Below, piece after piece: positions 11,101 to 25,300 of a DNA stretch of 64,000 nucleotides. The stretch spans positions 7,542,468-7,606,467 of the forward strand of contig NC_065916.1 of assembly GCF_905147045.1 (NCBI RefSeq), written 5' to 3'. The translations under genes and the position numbers were made by a program. The stretch's first letter is position 1. Every line of letters begins with the position of its first letter. The notes beneath the pieces are model-generated. The model saw only the letters and a program-made list of their open reading frames with translations, made no database searches and was not told where the DNA came from. The stretch is from Nymphalis io (taxonomy: Eukaryota > Arthropoda > Insecta > Lepidoptera > Nymphalidae).

Positions 11101-14100
11101 GCAGTAATCGTAGGCAAGGTCGCCACCGCCCATAGACATGGGCTATGTAATTTTTTTTAACTATTCCTTTCATTGTCAATGCGCCACCAACAATGGGAAC
11201 TAAGACGTTATGTCTCTCGTGACTGTTAAACTGGCCGACATGTCCTTCCAATTAGAACATAACAGTACTAAATATCGCCGCTCGGTGGTCGACCGTGGGT
11301 GGGGGGTGGCGAGGGTGGCCAGCAAAGAGCCCTATCACCGACGTGTCAATAGCCATGCGCATATACGAAATGTTGGTCTCAAAAAACGAACCACCGGCTG
11401 CAATTAGTAAATAGCACAAAGGCAGGCGCTCACGTGGAAGATGGTGTGCGTGAAGTAGGCGTCGTCGTCCTGCAGGCGCAGCGTGCGCACGTGCGCGAAG
11501 TGCGAGTGCGCGAGGCGCGCGTGCGCGCGGCGGGCGGGCGGCGCGCCCAGCTCGCGCCGCACCACGCGCGCCAGCACGCTGCCCGCCTCGCCGCCCGCCC
11601 ACAGCCCGCGCGCCGCCGGCGACGGGCACTTGTGCGGCCTGCGCACGCCCACACGTTACTCATCTGTCAGCTCCGATGTGGAGGCTAATCGGTTGTCCTC
11701 GGAAGACTGATAGTCGTTAGCATATGAGCCATAAAAGATAAAAAATGTAACGACTCCATCTATCCCGATCTTCAAATTTTATCGTAAGAAAACTATAAAT
11801 TAAATAAAACAACGAAACGATTCACCTAAAATTGATCCAAATAGTACACCTCTATTTAAACTAACGTATGATATAAAAACAATAAAATTTATCGTTCACT
11901 CTTCATGTCACATGAAGAAATTGACAATGCATTTTCTCCATTGTAATAGATTCGATACATCTCTAGTTTTAAATAACTCACTCGAACAAATTAAACTGTG
12001 GACACGTGACCACCGGGTTTTTGCAGAGCGCATGCTGGTTGTAGAGGTACTCGGTGATGATGGAGTGCAGCGTGATGCGCGGGGGTGACGGCGGCCGGTC
12101 TCCCCCCGCCGCGCTCAGCTGCTTCTGGAGGGAACGCTTGTGTTCAGAGCCGGGCGTCCCGGCTGTCCCTGGCACTGGCGAAGACAAGGCAGGGTTTTGG
12201 ACTTTTCTGGAATATTCGATAGTTGGATGGTATTAGTTTTTATATTCTGTATTTTTTTCTATTTTCTTAACGTGCAATTTTTGCAGCTCCGCTTATGTAC
12301 TTAATAGTACAACGGGCTTTGTGCAAGCCCCGTCTATGTACCTAACTTTCATTGTCAGATTTCGAATGTCAAAACAATAATAACAGAAAGAGAGAAATTA
12401 GTGTTTAACTAAACAAGTCGCTAAGTTATTAGTTCACAAGGTTGGTAGTTTATTGATAACTTTAAGAAATGATTGATAAATCTAACTGTGAATATGTTTA
12501 TGGGCGGTGGTGACCATGTACCACCAGATGGATGACATCCAGTCTGGTTTCTTTTTTAAATAAATGACATTGCAGAAGTTAAGGTGTAAAAAAGGTCGGT
12601 AATTAAATTTATTATAAGAGATTTTTATTTTTTTTAAATATGTAATATAATTAGGTCTGCACTCTTATAAATTCCACAGGGTGCCAAATTTGACACGACG
12701 GAAAGCATAGGAACAATGGAATGGGTTTTACGTGATTTTTGATTGGAAAATTCGGTAACGTTTTTCTCGACCGAGGAATCGAACCCCGGACATCGGGATC
12801 TATCTGCAGGCCTACAATCCAGCCACCGGAGCGACGTCGTCGATAGGGACACATCAATGAGCAAGCAAAGTACCTGAGCTTGATGACGGTCGGCGAGGGG
12901 CAGTCGTCGTGCGCGTGCGCGGGCAGGTCGAGCGAGTCCCGCGGCGCGCGCGCGGCGAGGCGCGGGCGCGCGGGCGCGGCGGGCGTGTACACGGGCGGCG
13001 GCGGCGGCGGCGGCGCGGGCGCGGCGGGCGCGGGCGGCGGCAGGCGCGCCTCGCGCACCAGCGCCGCCGCGCTGTCGCGCAGGCCGCGCGCGCGCAGGTG
13101 CTCGGCCACCAGCTGCAGCAGCTGCCGCTCGTTGTAGCTGATGCGCGTCTGCGCCACCACGTTCGCCTGCGGGCCGAGCGGGCTCGTGAGGCGGGCCGCG
13201 TGCCGCGCGCCGACTCGTCGAGGACGGGTCGCCACTCACCCTGTGTATGTTCGCGAGCGAGGTCTCGAACTCCGCTCCCATGTGCTTGCTCTTGCCGGAG
13301 ACTCGCTCCAGCAGCTCCAGCGCGTACTTCTGGAACATCACGTGCTCCTGTCGTTTCTCCTGGAGTATCGGGTCTCGCATCAGTACTGCAAAGTGAACCA
13401 TTTGTTTAGATTACAATTCAATTACGAATCTTACGTTAGGATCGATTGGAATGAGAGCTAAGAGTGTAGATGCTAATAATGAAAAAAAAATATTTATTTA
13501 TAAAAACACACTTGCAACATACATACATATAAAGCATTTACAAATGAACTAATAAAACAAATATATATCTAATATGCAATTACAAGTATACAGAGCACTC
13601 CCAGATGATAATTATGTCATTATATAAATTGATGTCATTTTTATAATAAAAATCATTAAAAAATCATTTAGAGACATCGTAATTAAAATTGTTAAACTGA
13701 TTGTGAATTTTACAATAATTCAAATTAATAATATTCAAATAATTTAAATTAAATAAATTATTTCTAAAAATGGTGTGAGTTGGCACAGTATTCACAGGAA
13801 TTGATGTGTGAACATGTGAGCTCGTGTACCGGTCTCACGCACACATTAACGCACTGACAATAACAAATCTTTCGCAGACGTCATATAACGCTTGAAACTA
13901 CACTTAAACGACCCAAACACTCCCTCCCCCTACTCACCTTGCAGATGCGAGGTGGTGAAGAGCGGCAACTTGGAGATGATCTGTCGCACGGTGGGGCATC
14001 GAGCCAAGCCGGCTAGCGCCCGGCACGCCAGCCCCCGGAGCCGGTCCGCATCAGTGATGGGCGACTTCACCATCATCATCGACAGCAGTACCTGTAGCAC

Positions 14101-17100
14101 GAGTAGAGGTCACGGGAGTTTTTATGTATTCTTATTGCACTGTTTGTTTTTGCGTTATACATATATATCCACTGAATACATTGAAGCTGCATAGTTGAAT
14201 AATCTCCAAGGCTTCTCCTCCAGAAGGAACCAGGCGTTTTCCGCAGCGGGAATTTAACTTTATTTTAAACATTTTAACGTTATATATTTTTATTAAAACG
14301 TCATTAGAAAATAAACTGTCACTGGCATAAATATATATATATAATATTTTTTATAAAAAACATCTTAGTTGACAAGATTAGTGGCGCATTGGTGATGCAA
14401 GGAATGTTTAATATTTCTTACGGTGTCAATGTCTATAGGCGGTGGTGACCACTTACCATCCTGCGCTTGAACTATTTGCGGTTGGGTCGGATTTTCCGTC
14501 CCATCAGATTATGAGAGTGAGGAAATAGATAGTGCACCTATGTTTGCGCACACACTCAGTAACAGCCGATTAATGTCCCACTGCTGGACTAAGGCCCCTT
14601 TTTGAGGAAAAGGTTTAGAGCTTACTCCACCACGCTGTTCCAATGCGGGTTGGTATCATGTGGCATAATTTCAATGAAATTAGACACATGCAGGTTTCCT
14701 TACGATGTTTTCCTTCACCGTCAGGCACGAGATGAATTTTAATCACAAATTAATCACATGAAAATTCAGCAGTGCTTGCCCTGGTTTGAAACCACTATCA
14801 TCGGTTAAGATTCACGCGTTCTAATTACTAGGCCATTTCGGCTCACACACACACACACACTCGTGCAATATAATATCTCCTGCGCAGTTGGCTAGTAATG
14901 AGTCAGGATGCTATCATCGTAATAGAACGTAGGAACAAAGTGTGTATTTAATTTAGACACCTTACCATGATTCCGTTGTTCGTCCGCACACTCTCCCACA
15001 CCTTCTGTATGACGTCCTCGTACGACTTAGCAGTCGTCTTCTTTTTACTCGAGCCGGTTATTGAGAAGCGCGTCGTTGAAGCGCCCGCCTGGAAATACAT
15101 TCAAGTCACTATTTATTTTCGACCTTTTTTTTAATTAGTTAGCCTGACCGTTATGTAATTACAGGCAAAAGGGACATAACATCTTAGTTCCCAACGTTGG
15201 TGGCGCATTGGTGACGTAAGCGATGGTTAACATTTCTTACAATGCCAATGTCTATGGCCGTTGGTGACCATCAGGTGGCCCATATGCTCGTCCGTCTTCC
15301 TATTCTATAAAAAAATAGTTATAAAGTAATATAAGATGTTTTTTTTTAATGAAATTAAAAGTAATTAGTAGCAGCCCAAATGTCACATGGGGCTTCTGCC
15401 TTTGAAAGGGGACATCCTTTTTTTTCAGCAGTACTGGAGCTTATTCCGCCACCTTGCTCTAATGCATGGTTGGATAGACAAGATGTTTTCCTACACCACT
15501 GAGCACGTATACATGAAATTTCAACGGTGCTTGTTCGGGTTCGAATCCTAATTACATGCAATTATAAAATAATGTATAACTAATGAGGCAACTAAGAAGA
15601 ATGCATACACTAAGCAATAGCAGAAGAGAAATTACCCGTAACCGTAACCGTAACAGCCTGTGAATGTCCCACTGCTGGGCTAAAGGCCTCCTCTCCTCTT
15701 TTTGAGGAGAAGGTTTGGAGCTTATTCCACCACGCTGCTCCAATGCGGGTTGGTGGAATACACATGTGGCAGAATTTCAGTGAAATTAGACACATGCAGG
15801 TTTCCTCACGATGTTTTCCTTCACCGTAAAGCACGAGATGAATTATAATCACAAATTAAGCACATGAAAATTCAGTGGTGCTTGCCCGGGTTTGAAATCA
15901 CGGTCTTTGTCCAGCTGTGGGACTTTAATGGGTTTTAGCGTTATGTCCTCGCCCAATTGTATAAACTTACTTAAACGTATTTGTAATTCAAAACGAACAA
16001 CAGCTCAATCGCTTCATTAAGTTACAAGTAAGAAATGATATATATATTTTTTAATAATTCAAATGTATTGAATGTCACGTGAGTCCAAATCGCATAGTGC
16101 GGTTTTTAATATATCGTCATTGTCAGACTGTCTCGTTGATTTAGTGGCTTGATGTAAGGTCGAACCAATAAAAAGCTATTGGATTTTTCTGTCAGAAAAT
16201 TCTCAGTAGCAGTCCGGAGTCTGGAAGTTGGAAGTTTATCCCGTGCCTCGGAAAGCACGTAAAGCCGTTGGTCCTGCGCCTGAACTCTTTCCGGTCATGT
16301 CGGATCGCCGTCCTATCGGATTATGAGATTTATGGAATAGAGAGTACACCTGTGTTTGCGCACATTCGTGCACTATAATATCCCCTGCGCAGTTGGCTAA
16401 TCTCTCTTGAGATTGACCGCCGGGGCCGAAATCGGTCTAGAGGACATTATTATTATTATTTCGTGTGCTTGCGATCGTGACGTCACATTCGTACGTGAAT
16501 TAGAAGTTATCGATATAAACACATTCTGAATATGATATGAATATGCTTTATTGTACACCAAAAGAGTTACAGAACCATTTTAAACACAAGCACAAAAAGA
16601 ACGAAAACTATTTATGCACAAAAGGCGGTCTTATCGCTAAAAGAGCGATCTCTTCCAGACAACCTTCGGGTGAAGGACGTGAAATAAATAAATAAAGCGC
16701 TGTGTAACTTTTCATCCAAAATACCGCAGTGTCTAAGTCGAAAGTCTTCGACTAGCGTGTGTTGCCAGTAATGACTCATGGATCAGAGACGTGGTCGCTC
16801 ACAATGGGCCTCATAAGAAGGCTCAAGGTCACTCAAAGGGCAATGAGAGGGCTATGCTCGAAGTTTCTCTGCCATTACGAATCAAAAATGATGAAATCCG
16901 CAGGCGAACCAAAGTAACCAACATAGCCCGAAGAATTGCTAAATTGAAGTGGCAGTGGGTGGGGCACATTGCTCGCAGAACCGACGGCCGCTGGGGCAGA
17001 AAGGTTCTCGAGTGGCGACCACGAACCGGAAGACGCAGCGGGGGCAGGCCACCTACAAGGTGGACCGACGACTTAGAACGAGTCGCGGGAAGCCGTTGGA

Positions 17101-19348
17101 TGCGGGCAGCGCAAGACCGGCCAAAATGGAAATTCTTGGGGGAGGCCTTTGTCCAGCCGGGGACGTCTTTCGGCGGATATGATGACGCTGTACTCACGCG
17201 CTGCACGGGCGCGCACACGCAGTTGACGAGCACGTTGAGCGCGGCGCGCTGCACCTCGGGCTCGGGCACGATGTCGCCGTCCGCCGCTCCTTCCGCGGGG
17301 GGACAGACTCATGAGGGGGGCGCTCGGCACTACGGCGGCCTGAGCCACTTCCGTCCCGACATTTGTGTAACGATAACCAGCCGATTCCGATTCGATGATA
17401 ATTGAATCAGGTAATGCATTGCGTGTCGAATTAAATCGGTTTCGAGTAGATGTCATGTTTTTACAGACAAACACACATGCATCCTTCAATATAGTACAGA
17501 ATCAACCTCTGTTATGTTACAGTCAACAATTTACAATAACATTAAAATTATTTAATTGAATACTAGTTTGTCTTTTATGAATTTTGTAAAACTAGAACGA
17601 CAATGGGTCCGGGATCGAACCTAGACCTGCGTACCTAGAGTACCGTTGAGCTATAAAGAATTTAAACGGCAATGTCATAAGATATATATTGTAAAAAAAA
17701 TTAAAAAGATAAAGTCTGTTTTAGATAAAGATCACCTGATAGTAAGTGCGATAATTAAAATTCACTCCCATCAATACACCGCAATAAAAAATCTCATTTA
17801 AGACGTTATGTCTCCTGTGAATGTATTTAAAGTGATTCTTTCAACGCAGTGTTTGTGGTACCACCGTCCGCCCCCCCAAAAGGACTCGCATCGAGCCTTA
17901 TTACCATCTGTAATAATATTTCATAGATGCATTAACAAACATATAACTGCCCTAGTCGTGACTAACTCGAGATACTGTCTCGGTGGTGGTGGGCGTCGGT
18001 ACTCACCAAGTACGATGTGCACGCCGGTGGTGAGGTCCGCGTCCCGCATGTCGATCTTCTCGGTGAGCAGCAGCTGCACCCGCGGAGCCACGCAGCACAC
18101 CGACACCACGTCCAGCGCTGAGCGAACCGTTTCCGCCCTGGAATTCACAAACACATACATACAGATATCTACAGCGACTAAGCCTCCGCACTAGAGGTCT
18201 TGTCTATACTAATATTATAAATGCAGAAGTAACTCTATTTGTCTGTTACACTTTAACGGTTAAACCACTAAGCCGATTGTTTCGCTGATCGATTGATGAA
18301 ATTTGACTAAATCAGCTACTATTTTCCACCATTGTCCTCCCTAACAGACGGGCGAAAATTAACGGTAATATAACGATGCCCATAATTTAATACGATAAAT
18401 AAGATTCACAGGTTTGTATGCAGACTCAAACGAGTAGAATCTCACATTTATCGTTTGTTCTATTTATTCACTGAAGTATTACAGTTTCTACCCAACATCA
18501 TTAAACGCTTCAAAATTTAAAACCGATTGATTTCATACGTGTCATCTCTTATATAAGTTTCATTTTTTATTTTATAGAATAGGTAGGACGAGCATATGGG
18601 CCACCTGATGGTGAGTGGTCATCAACGCACATAGACATTGGCTTTGTAAGAAATGTTAACCATCGCTTACATTACCAATGCGCCACCAACCTTGGGAACT
18701 AAGATGTTATATCCCTTGTGCCTGTAATTACATTGACTCACTCACCCTTCAAACCGGAACACAACAATACCAAGTACTGCTGTTTTGCGGTAGAATATCT
18801 GACGAGTGGGTGGTACCTAACCAGACGAGCTTGCACAAAGCATTACAACCATTTAAGACATTGGCTGAGTATTTTGCGTATAATTGGATAGACGCCAGAA
18901 AAGAAGAAAAAAACAAAATTTTCGAACCAAGTTACCTGCCATTGAAGTTCCAGTCGTAGGCGTACCCGACGACCTGCAGCAACAGCGACACCCCCCCGAG
19001 CTCCAGCAGCTCGTCGACGGGCGGCCAGCGCGCCCAGGCAGCGCCCTGCACCATCTCGATTTGTTCCTGGATCTCCTCCGGGGTCGACTTCGAAGCCTGG
19101 AACGTGCAAATACGGTGTCAATTAAATAAATGAAAAATGTTCATAAAGTTAAAATTATTAAACAATACCAAAATAATATCGGTGTACAATATTACCTGGT
19201 CAATTAGAAAAATAAAAACTCGAAAATGGGATTGAGAACAAATTCTTTAGATATACAATTAACAACAGTTCACCGTTGTTAATGTTAATTTTATTAAATT
19301 ATTGGACGACAATGGCGGCCTTTTACATAGCAATCCATTTGAATCCGC

Positions 19349-19394
<46 letters not shown>

Positions 19395-22300
19395 GCTATT
19401 TGCTTGCGTGTTATAAAAACTCGTTCGACACTTACTTTGTAGGGAGGTGGCTCGGGAACGTTATCGCCTTGTTGTCTCGCAACTTGAGCGGCTCGTATCC
19501 TCAAATGAGCCTCGAAGTATCTGAAAAACATTGTGCCATGTCATTCATAAACATGTATTGCTATGCATCTTTCACAGATCTGTACCGGGATAATTTAGAG
19601 ACAACATAAATTATGCTGTACTGTGTTTTGTGTACTTATGTATTTCTCAAGAATCATTACAATGGAAATAGCTTCGATAGACATTCGAATCATAGGCGAT
19701 TAGGCATAGCGCGTTCAAAGCAGAAACGCATCACTGAATTTTCATATGCTCTTGCTCGTAGGTCACTTTACAAAGAGTAATGTGTAACTAAAATCAGTGT
19801 GTATCAATTATACATAAAGAAGGTTATTTGTACAACAAAATAAACAAAATAGAAAATATACAATTATTAAAAATTGGCTACTAGGACTAGATTATGAACA
19901 AAATGAACTGTTGTTGCTATAATAACTTGTGAAACAAAATACACATACACACACACACACACACACATCACACAAATCTTCTGAAACTCGCTTCTAGTAT
20001 ACAGTAAGAAATATTCATTTATCATTTATTTACATAGAACGATATGTCACTAAAATATCAGAGAGGACATCGATTTCTGTAATACAGGTCTTTGAGCCTA
20101 GCTCAGAAATCAGGGACTTCATTATAATTTGTTACTTTTTATGTGAATTATTTATTATATTTATTAAATTATTATTATTATTATAAAATGTCACAGCCTG
20201 TAAATTTCCCACTGCCGGGCTAAAACTCCCTTTTGAGGAGGTTAGTATTCCACAACACTGCTCCAATACAGTGGCAGAATGTCAATATAAATTAGTCAGC
20301 GCCTAGCTCAGGATAGTTAACGAGGAGTGCGCTCGCTACCTGCGCAGCGCGACGCACACGTGGCGCACGATCTGCCGCGCCGCGCACGTCTCGTCGTCCG
20401 ACACGCGCGACTCCTCCTCCTCCGAGCCGAGGATCGGCAGCGTCGAGATCACGTTGTACAGCTTGCGGAGACCGTCCTGCGGGGGCCGAACATGGAGACA
20501 CAATAAACCTGAACATTTATCAAAATAATTACATCAAGTTTTTTAAAGGGTCAGTGAGCCAGTATAATTTAAACAAGAGACTTCTTAGCTCCGAGGGTTG
20601 ATGGCGTATTGACAATTTTTATGGGCGGTGGTGACCACATACTATATGTTGGTAAATAATAAGGGATAGAGCATCTGTGTTTGCACACACATTTGTCCAC
20701 AATAATATGCTCGCGCAGTTGGCTAGTGTGATGGCTGCGAGGCCAGTGCGTCTAAGGTTACCTGGTTATCAAACTCCTCGAGTATAACTCGGAATTGGAA
20801 GGAGAGACCGAAGAACATCGTCGCGTGACAGCGGCCAGAGTCGTGAGAACATTCTAGAAGCCATAACGCGTACCTGAAGTGAAAAATAATTTAAACTAGA
20901 TTTTATTCATAGTAACACATTTAACAAAATACACATATAAACATGCGCCCACGCACAGGGACGCACTTACCCTCACAAACGTAACCCATATAAAGTAACA
21001 GCCTGTAAATGTCCCACTGCTGGGCTAAGGCCTCCTCTCCCTTTTTTGAGGAGAAGGTTTGGAGCTTATTCCACCACGCTGCTCCAATGCGGGTTGGTGG
21101 AATACACATGTGGCAGAATTTCGATGAAATTAGACACATGCAGGTTTCTTCACGATGTTTTCCTTCACCGAAAAGCACGAGTTGAATTATAAACAGAAAT
21201 CAAGCACATGAAAATTCAGAGGTGCTTGCCCGGGTTTGAACCCACGTTCATCGGTTAAGATTCACGCGTTCATACCACTGGGCCATCTTGACTCAACCCA
21301 TATACAAATTTGAATTTCATCTCAACAATTAACGCTAAGCCTACACTATTGTATTTTACATACGCCGAGGTACTCACTTGACGAGGTCCGCGAGAGTGTG
21401 TCGCGGCATGAGGCACACTCTCTCCATGGCGTCCTCGCAGTACGCGAGGTAGTACAGACAGATGGACACGCCGGTCGCGGCCACGGACGGACGAGGCACT
21501 TCGAGGAATTTCTGAAACCAAAATGTATTAGTTATATAATACTCGTAGAACATTGAATACCAAAATTCATTCTTGCTTTATTTTTTTTATAAAATTAGTA
21601 GGCGGACGGGCAAACGGTCCACTCGATAGTAGGTGGTAGCCCTCTATAAACCTTGCTGTGTAAGAAATATTAACCATACCTTACATCACTAATGCACCTG
21701 TCATTCATATGTTACACTGGCTTATTCACCTTCGAATCGAAACACAATAAAATAAATTGCTGTTTGACGGTAGCTTACGTGGGTGGTACCTACCTGGATG
21801 GGCTTGCACAAAGTTATTCCAGCAATTTCCAGAACACACTTTTCTAATTTCAAAATAGAAGAGCTTTCACGCAAACGCCCTCAGGGGATGATTTTGTTTA
21901 AATCCGTCCTAAATCTACGTTATTTATGAAACTAATGTTCAAATATGTAAACCAATAAACATGTTACTCAGTAATTTTTTAGCCTATAGTGTGACATTCA
22001 ACTCATTCATTTGATTTTTCTTCAATTCATTCATTGATTTCACCCAAGGGAGTAAATTAGATAAGAGAAAAAAAAAAAATATATAATTTAAAAAAAAATA
22101 AGGACACAAAAAAAAATGAACAATGGTGGTATGGACATATTATTGATACCTGAAGCCCACCCATGTTGATGAAGTCGATGGAGAATTTCTTATGGCACAG
22201 CAACGCTGCGAGATACTTGAGCGCTTCGAAGGCGAGCCTGGAGTCTCGGGACTCGCGCACGTTCAAGTAGCCCAGGATCAGGCCCAGGGCGTTCTTCTCG

Positions 22301-25300
22301 AAAACGTGCGACAGGAACTGACGGTGGAATGCAAATACATGTATTTTTGGATTGTAATTTACCGAGATTTATTTAAACGTAAAACAACTACCGATTCAGA
22401 TACTAGATCTTACGATAAACTAACAAAAGACTCATTATATACATATACTAACCCCAGGAGTATTTATGAGTGCATTTTATTAATTAATTAATGACAACCT
22501 ATTTTTTGTGTGTTATACTTTTATTTAAGTCTTAACATACTTATAAATGGTAAGAATACAACAATAAAAATTGTGAATAATATATTTAGATCCAGAAAAT
22601 TAAAATACAGTGTACTTCATTATGATATATATACACACGAATACGCACGCACGCACGCACGAACGCACGCACGAACGCACGCACGCACGCACTCCCGCAC
22701 GCATGCAGCACACTCATAATACATATATACATTCATATAGTACAAGGCTCACCTCCTGATATTCCCCCATCGGCGTCAAGTACCTCAATATTAACATTTG
22801 TTTGGTCGCGTCTGTCGGTGGATGGATTTGTATATTGCCTGAAAAAATTAAAAAAACAAATAAATTGGTGTTTCTGACAGGACTCCAGCAACGGAGGATA
22901 GCCCGACTGCGCGGACAACATTGCGGACATGTGTGTGCTAGCACAGACACAATATATTCCCTAACTTTCAAAGTTAACATTCCCACCATAAATAATTTGG
23001 TATTTGAGCCTGAAACTCAAATTACAATTTCAATATCTACGGCTGTTGGTACCACCTTACAAATGGATCATTTAACTCGTATGTAATCAAAAAATAATTA
23101 TTTAAAAAAAAATACATACCTATAACATATGTCTCCATCTCCGCCCAGCTGGAGTTGGAGGACGTCTCGTGCGTGTGCGGGTGCGGACGCGCCGGCGGAG
23201 ACATTAGCCCACGTTCCGGAGACGCGATGTACACTGACACAGACGGACATACATATTTAATGTATTAGGACCTCCAACTAGCTTCACACATCACAAGCTT
23301 ACATAACACTAGTTATGTCTATTGCTCCCGCAATTATAATAAACCACGGCATCCATCTTATATAACTAAATGACAGCTTAGCTTAGCAAAATTATGAAAA
23401 TTTAAATTAAGAACATTATTTGAAAATAGAATTAGACGACAGATTAATTTAGATAGATGCAGTAGAAGTAATGTCAGGACACCGTGAGAATACTTTCCTG
23501 ACGTTTGGCACTTGGTCATGACTAACGATTGCTTAATTTTTGTTTTTTTATGCTATTTCGAATAAAATTGGTCTGGCACGTCAATACTTGAACAAATTAA
23601 AAAAAAAACTACAGACCGCCAGACCAATGGTTTATTATTTATCTAACATCGAAAAAGTAATGGAGTGTTTTTTTGTACTCATATTTTATGTGCAACCTTT
23701 TACGCGGTCCCCGCTTAGATTATAAGTTCACCCTTACATATAATACTTAAATGTAAAGTTTGTTTTCTTAACTCTACTTATTCTATCTTGTCTATACATA
23801 TATGACCTTGAGTGTATTTTTTTTTTTAATCTCTCGTATACTCACTGCTGTAATTCTTGACGGGAGTTTCAGGGTCTCTCATGACGGGTGGTGTTTCATC
23901 GACCAACATGTCCCCCCCTCCGCCTTCGTCTTTGTCGCGATCTGAAAATGATGAGAAATTATTTTTAATTAGAAAATTTGTTAATTTGGAACTTTTGTTG
24001 CGAAATAGAGACTTAATAGACACGAATAAACGGACAATGTACCGCAGCGCCATCTAGCGGTAAGTTGCAACGATGTGAATAGTGTGTAGAGTGACATTAT
24101 CCCCGTGAAAAAAAAATTATGTTCATGACGATCAGTCGAAGAGCGTTGAAATCTGTCCATCTCAAGCAGATAACAACATTTTTACACATAAGATTTACTA
24201 TAATCCGCGCTCTACCAGAATGGGTTGGACTTTTGTCAAAGTACGACGAATATTATGACAATTCTCGAGCATTCAAAAGGAACGTTAGCAAAGAATTTCT
24301 GAACTATAATTTTCGGATTATGGCGAAGACGAAAGGGGAACTTAACTATTATTGTTTTTGTAGATATTTGTGTTTTTAAGTATTTTTTTACGTGAAATAA
24401 TTTCTTATGATTGACATTTAATAGTTGTACCTCTCTTTCGACTTATTATGCTAATCGTTTCGCTATAATAATCGTACAACCATAAATCCACGAGATAAAA
24501 TCCACACGTCCTAACCCTGCCTTGCGAGCATCGACGCGAGTTTGCCGACATGTGACGTCACGCTGGCAGCGGACCGCGAGTCTCAGTTCAATAAGGTCGT
24601 AACCCATTCTGATAGCGAGCGAATTATAGCTTTGAATTTATTAATTGTCACCGAAACAGCCTGTGAATGTCCCACTGCTGGGCTAAAGGCCTCCTCTCCT
24701 TATTTTGAGGAGAAGGTTAATTAATTGTCAAATATGATAGAAACCTTTTTTGTCCGGTGTCGGCCCGTTACATTTGATATCATTATTTCTTCTCTTGTCG
24801 AAACGCGCGAAGTGTCTCGTCTGATTCGGTGGAGTCACTAAATTCTGATTTGGCTGAAAATGTTAAAAAATATATATTAATGATTTCAATTAATGTTTAT
24901 AATGCAATTATTACTTTAATGCGAAGGCGGCTAGTGCAGAACGTTTTTCCCGTCTGTACTGGCCGTCGTCGCGTTTGGACTCTACTACCACTTACCATCA
25001 GGTGGAGTAGAGTCATTTGCCCTCCAGGCGAATATAAACTAACGCTTATGAGATAAATAGATTAAATAATATCCTGGGACATTATTCACACACGGCCATC
25101 TGATATACTACATATACTACATTTCTTTTGTAAATACATACTTACACCCAGACTCGGGACAAACAGACATGTTCATGCACACAAATGTCTGTCCTGGGTG
25201 GGAATCGAACCCTCAACCTTCGGCGTGAAATGCAAGTATCTACCAACCACCCCAACGGGCCCGTCGTAAAATAGATAAATACTAGTTAACATCCGCGGCT

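Noticed and set aside
11434..11710. Plus-strand ORFs opposite mahj exon 23
   Set aside because: Shadow frames of a GC-rich coding exon, with no family pattern.
12880..13461. Long plus-strand ORFs rich in Arg, Gly and Ala
   Set aside because: They are the complement of mahj exons 20 and 21; GC-rich DNA lacks stop codons in all frames.
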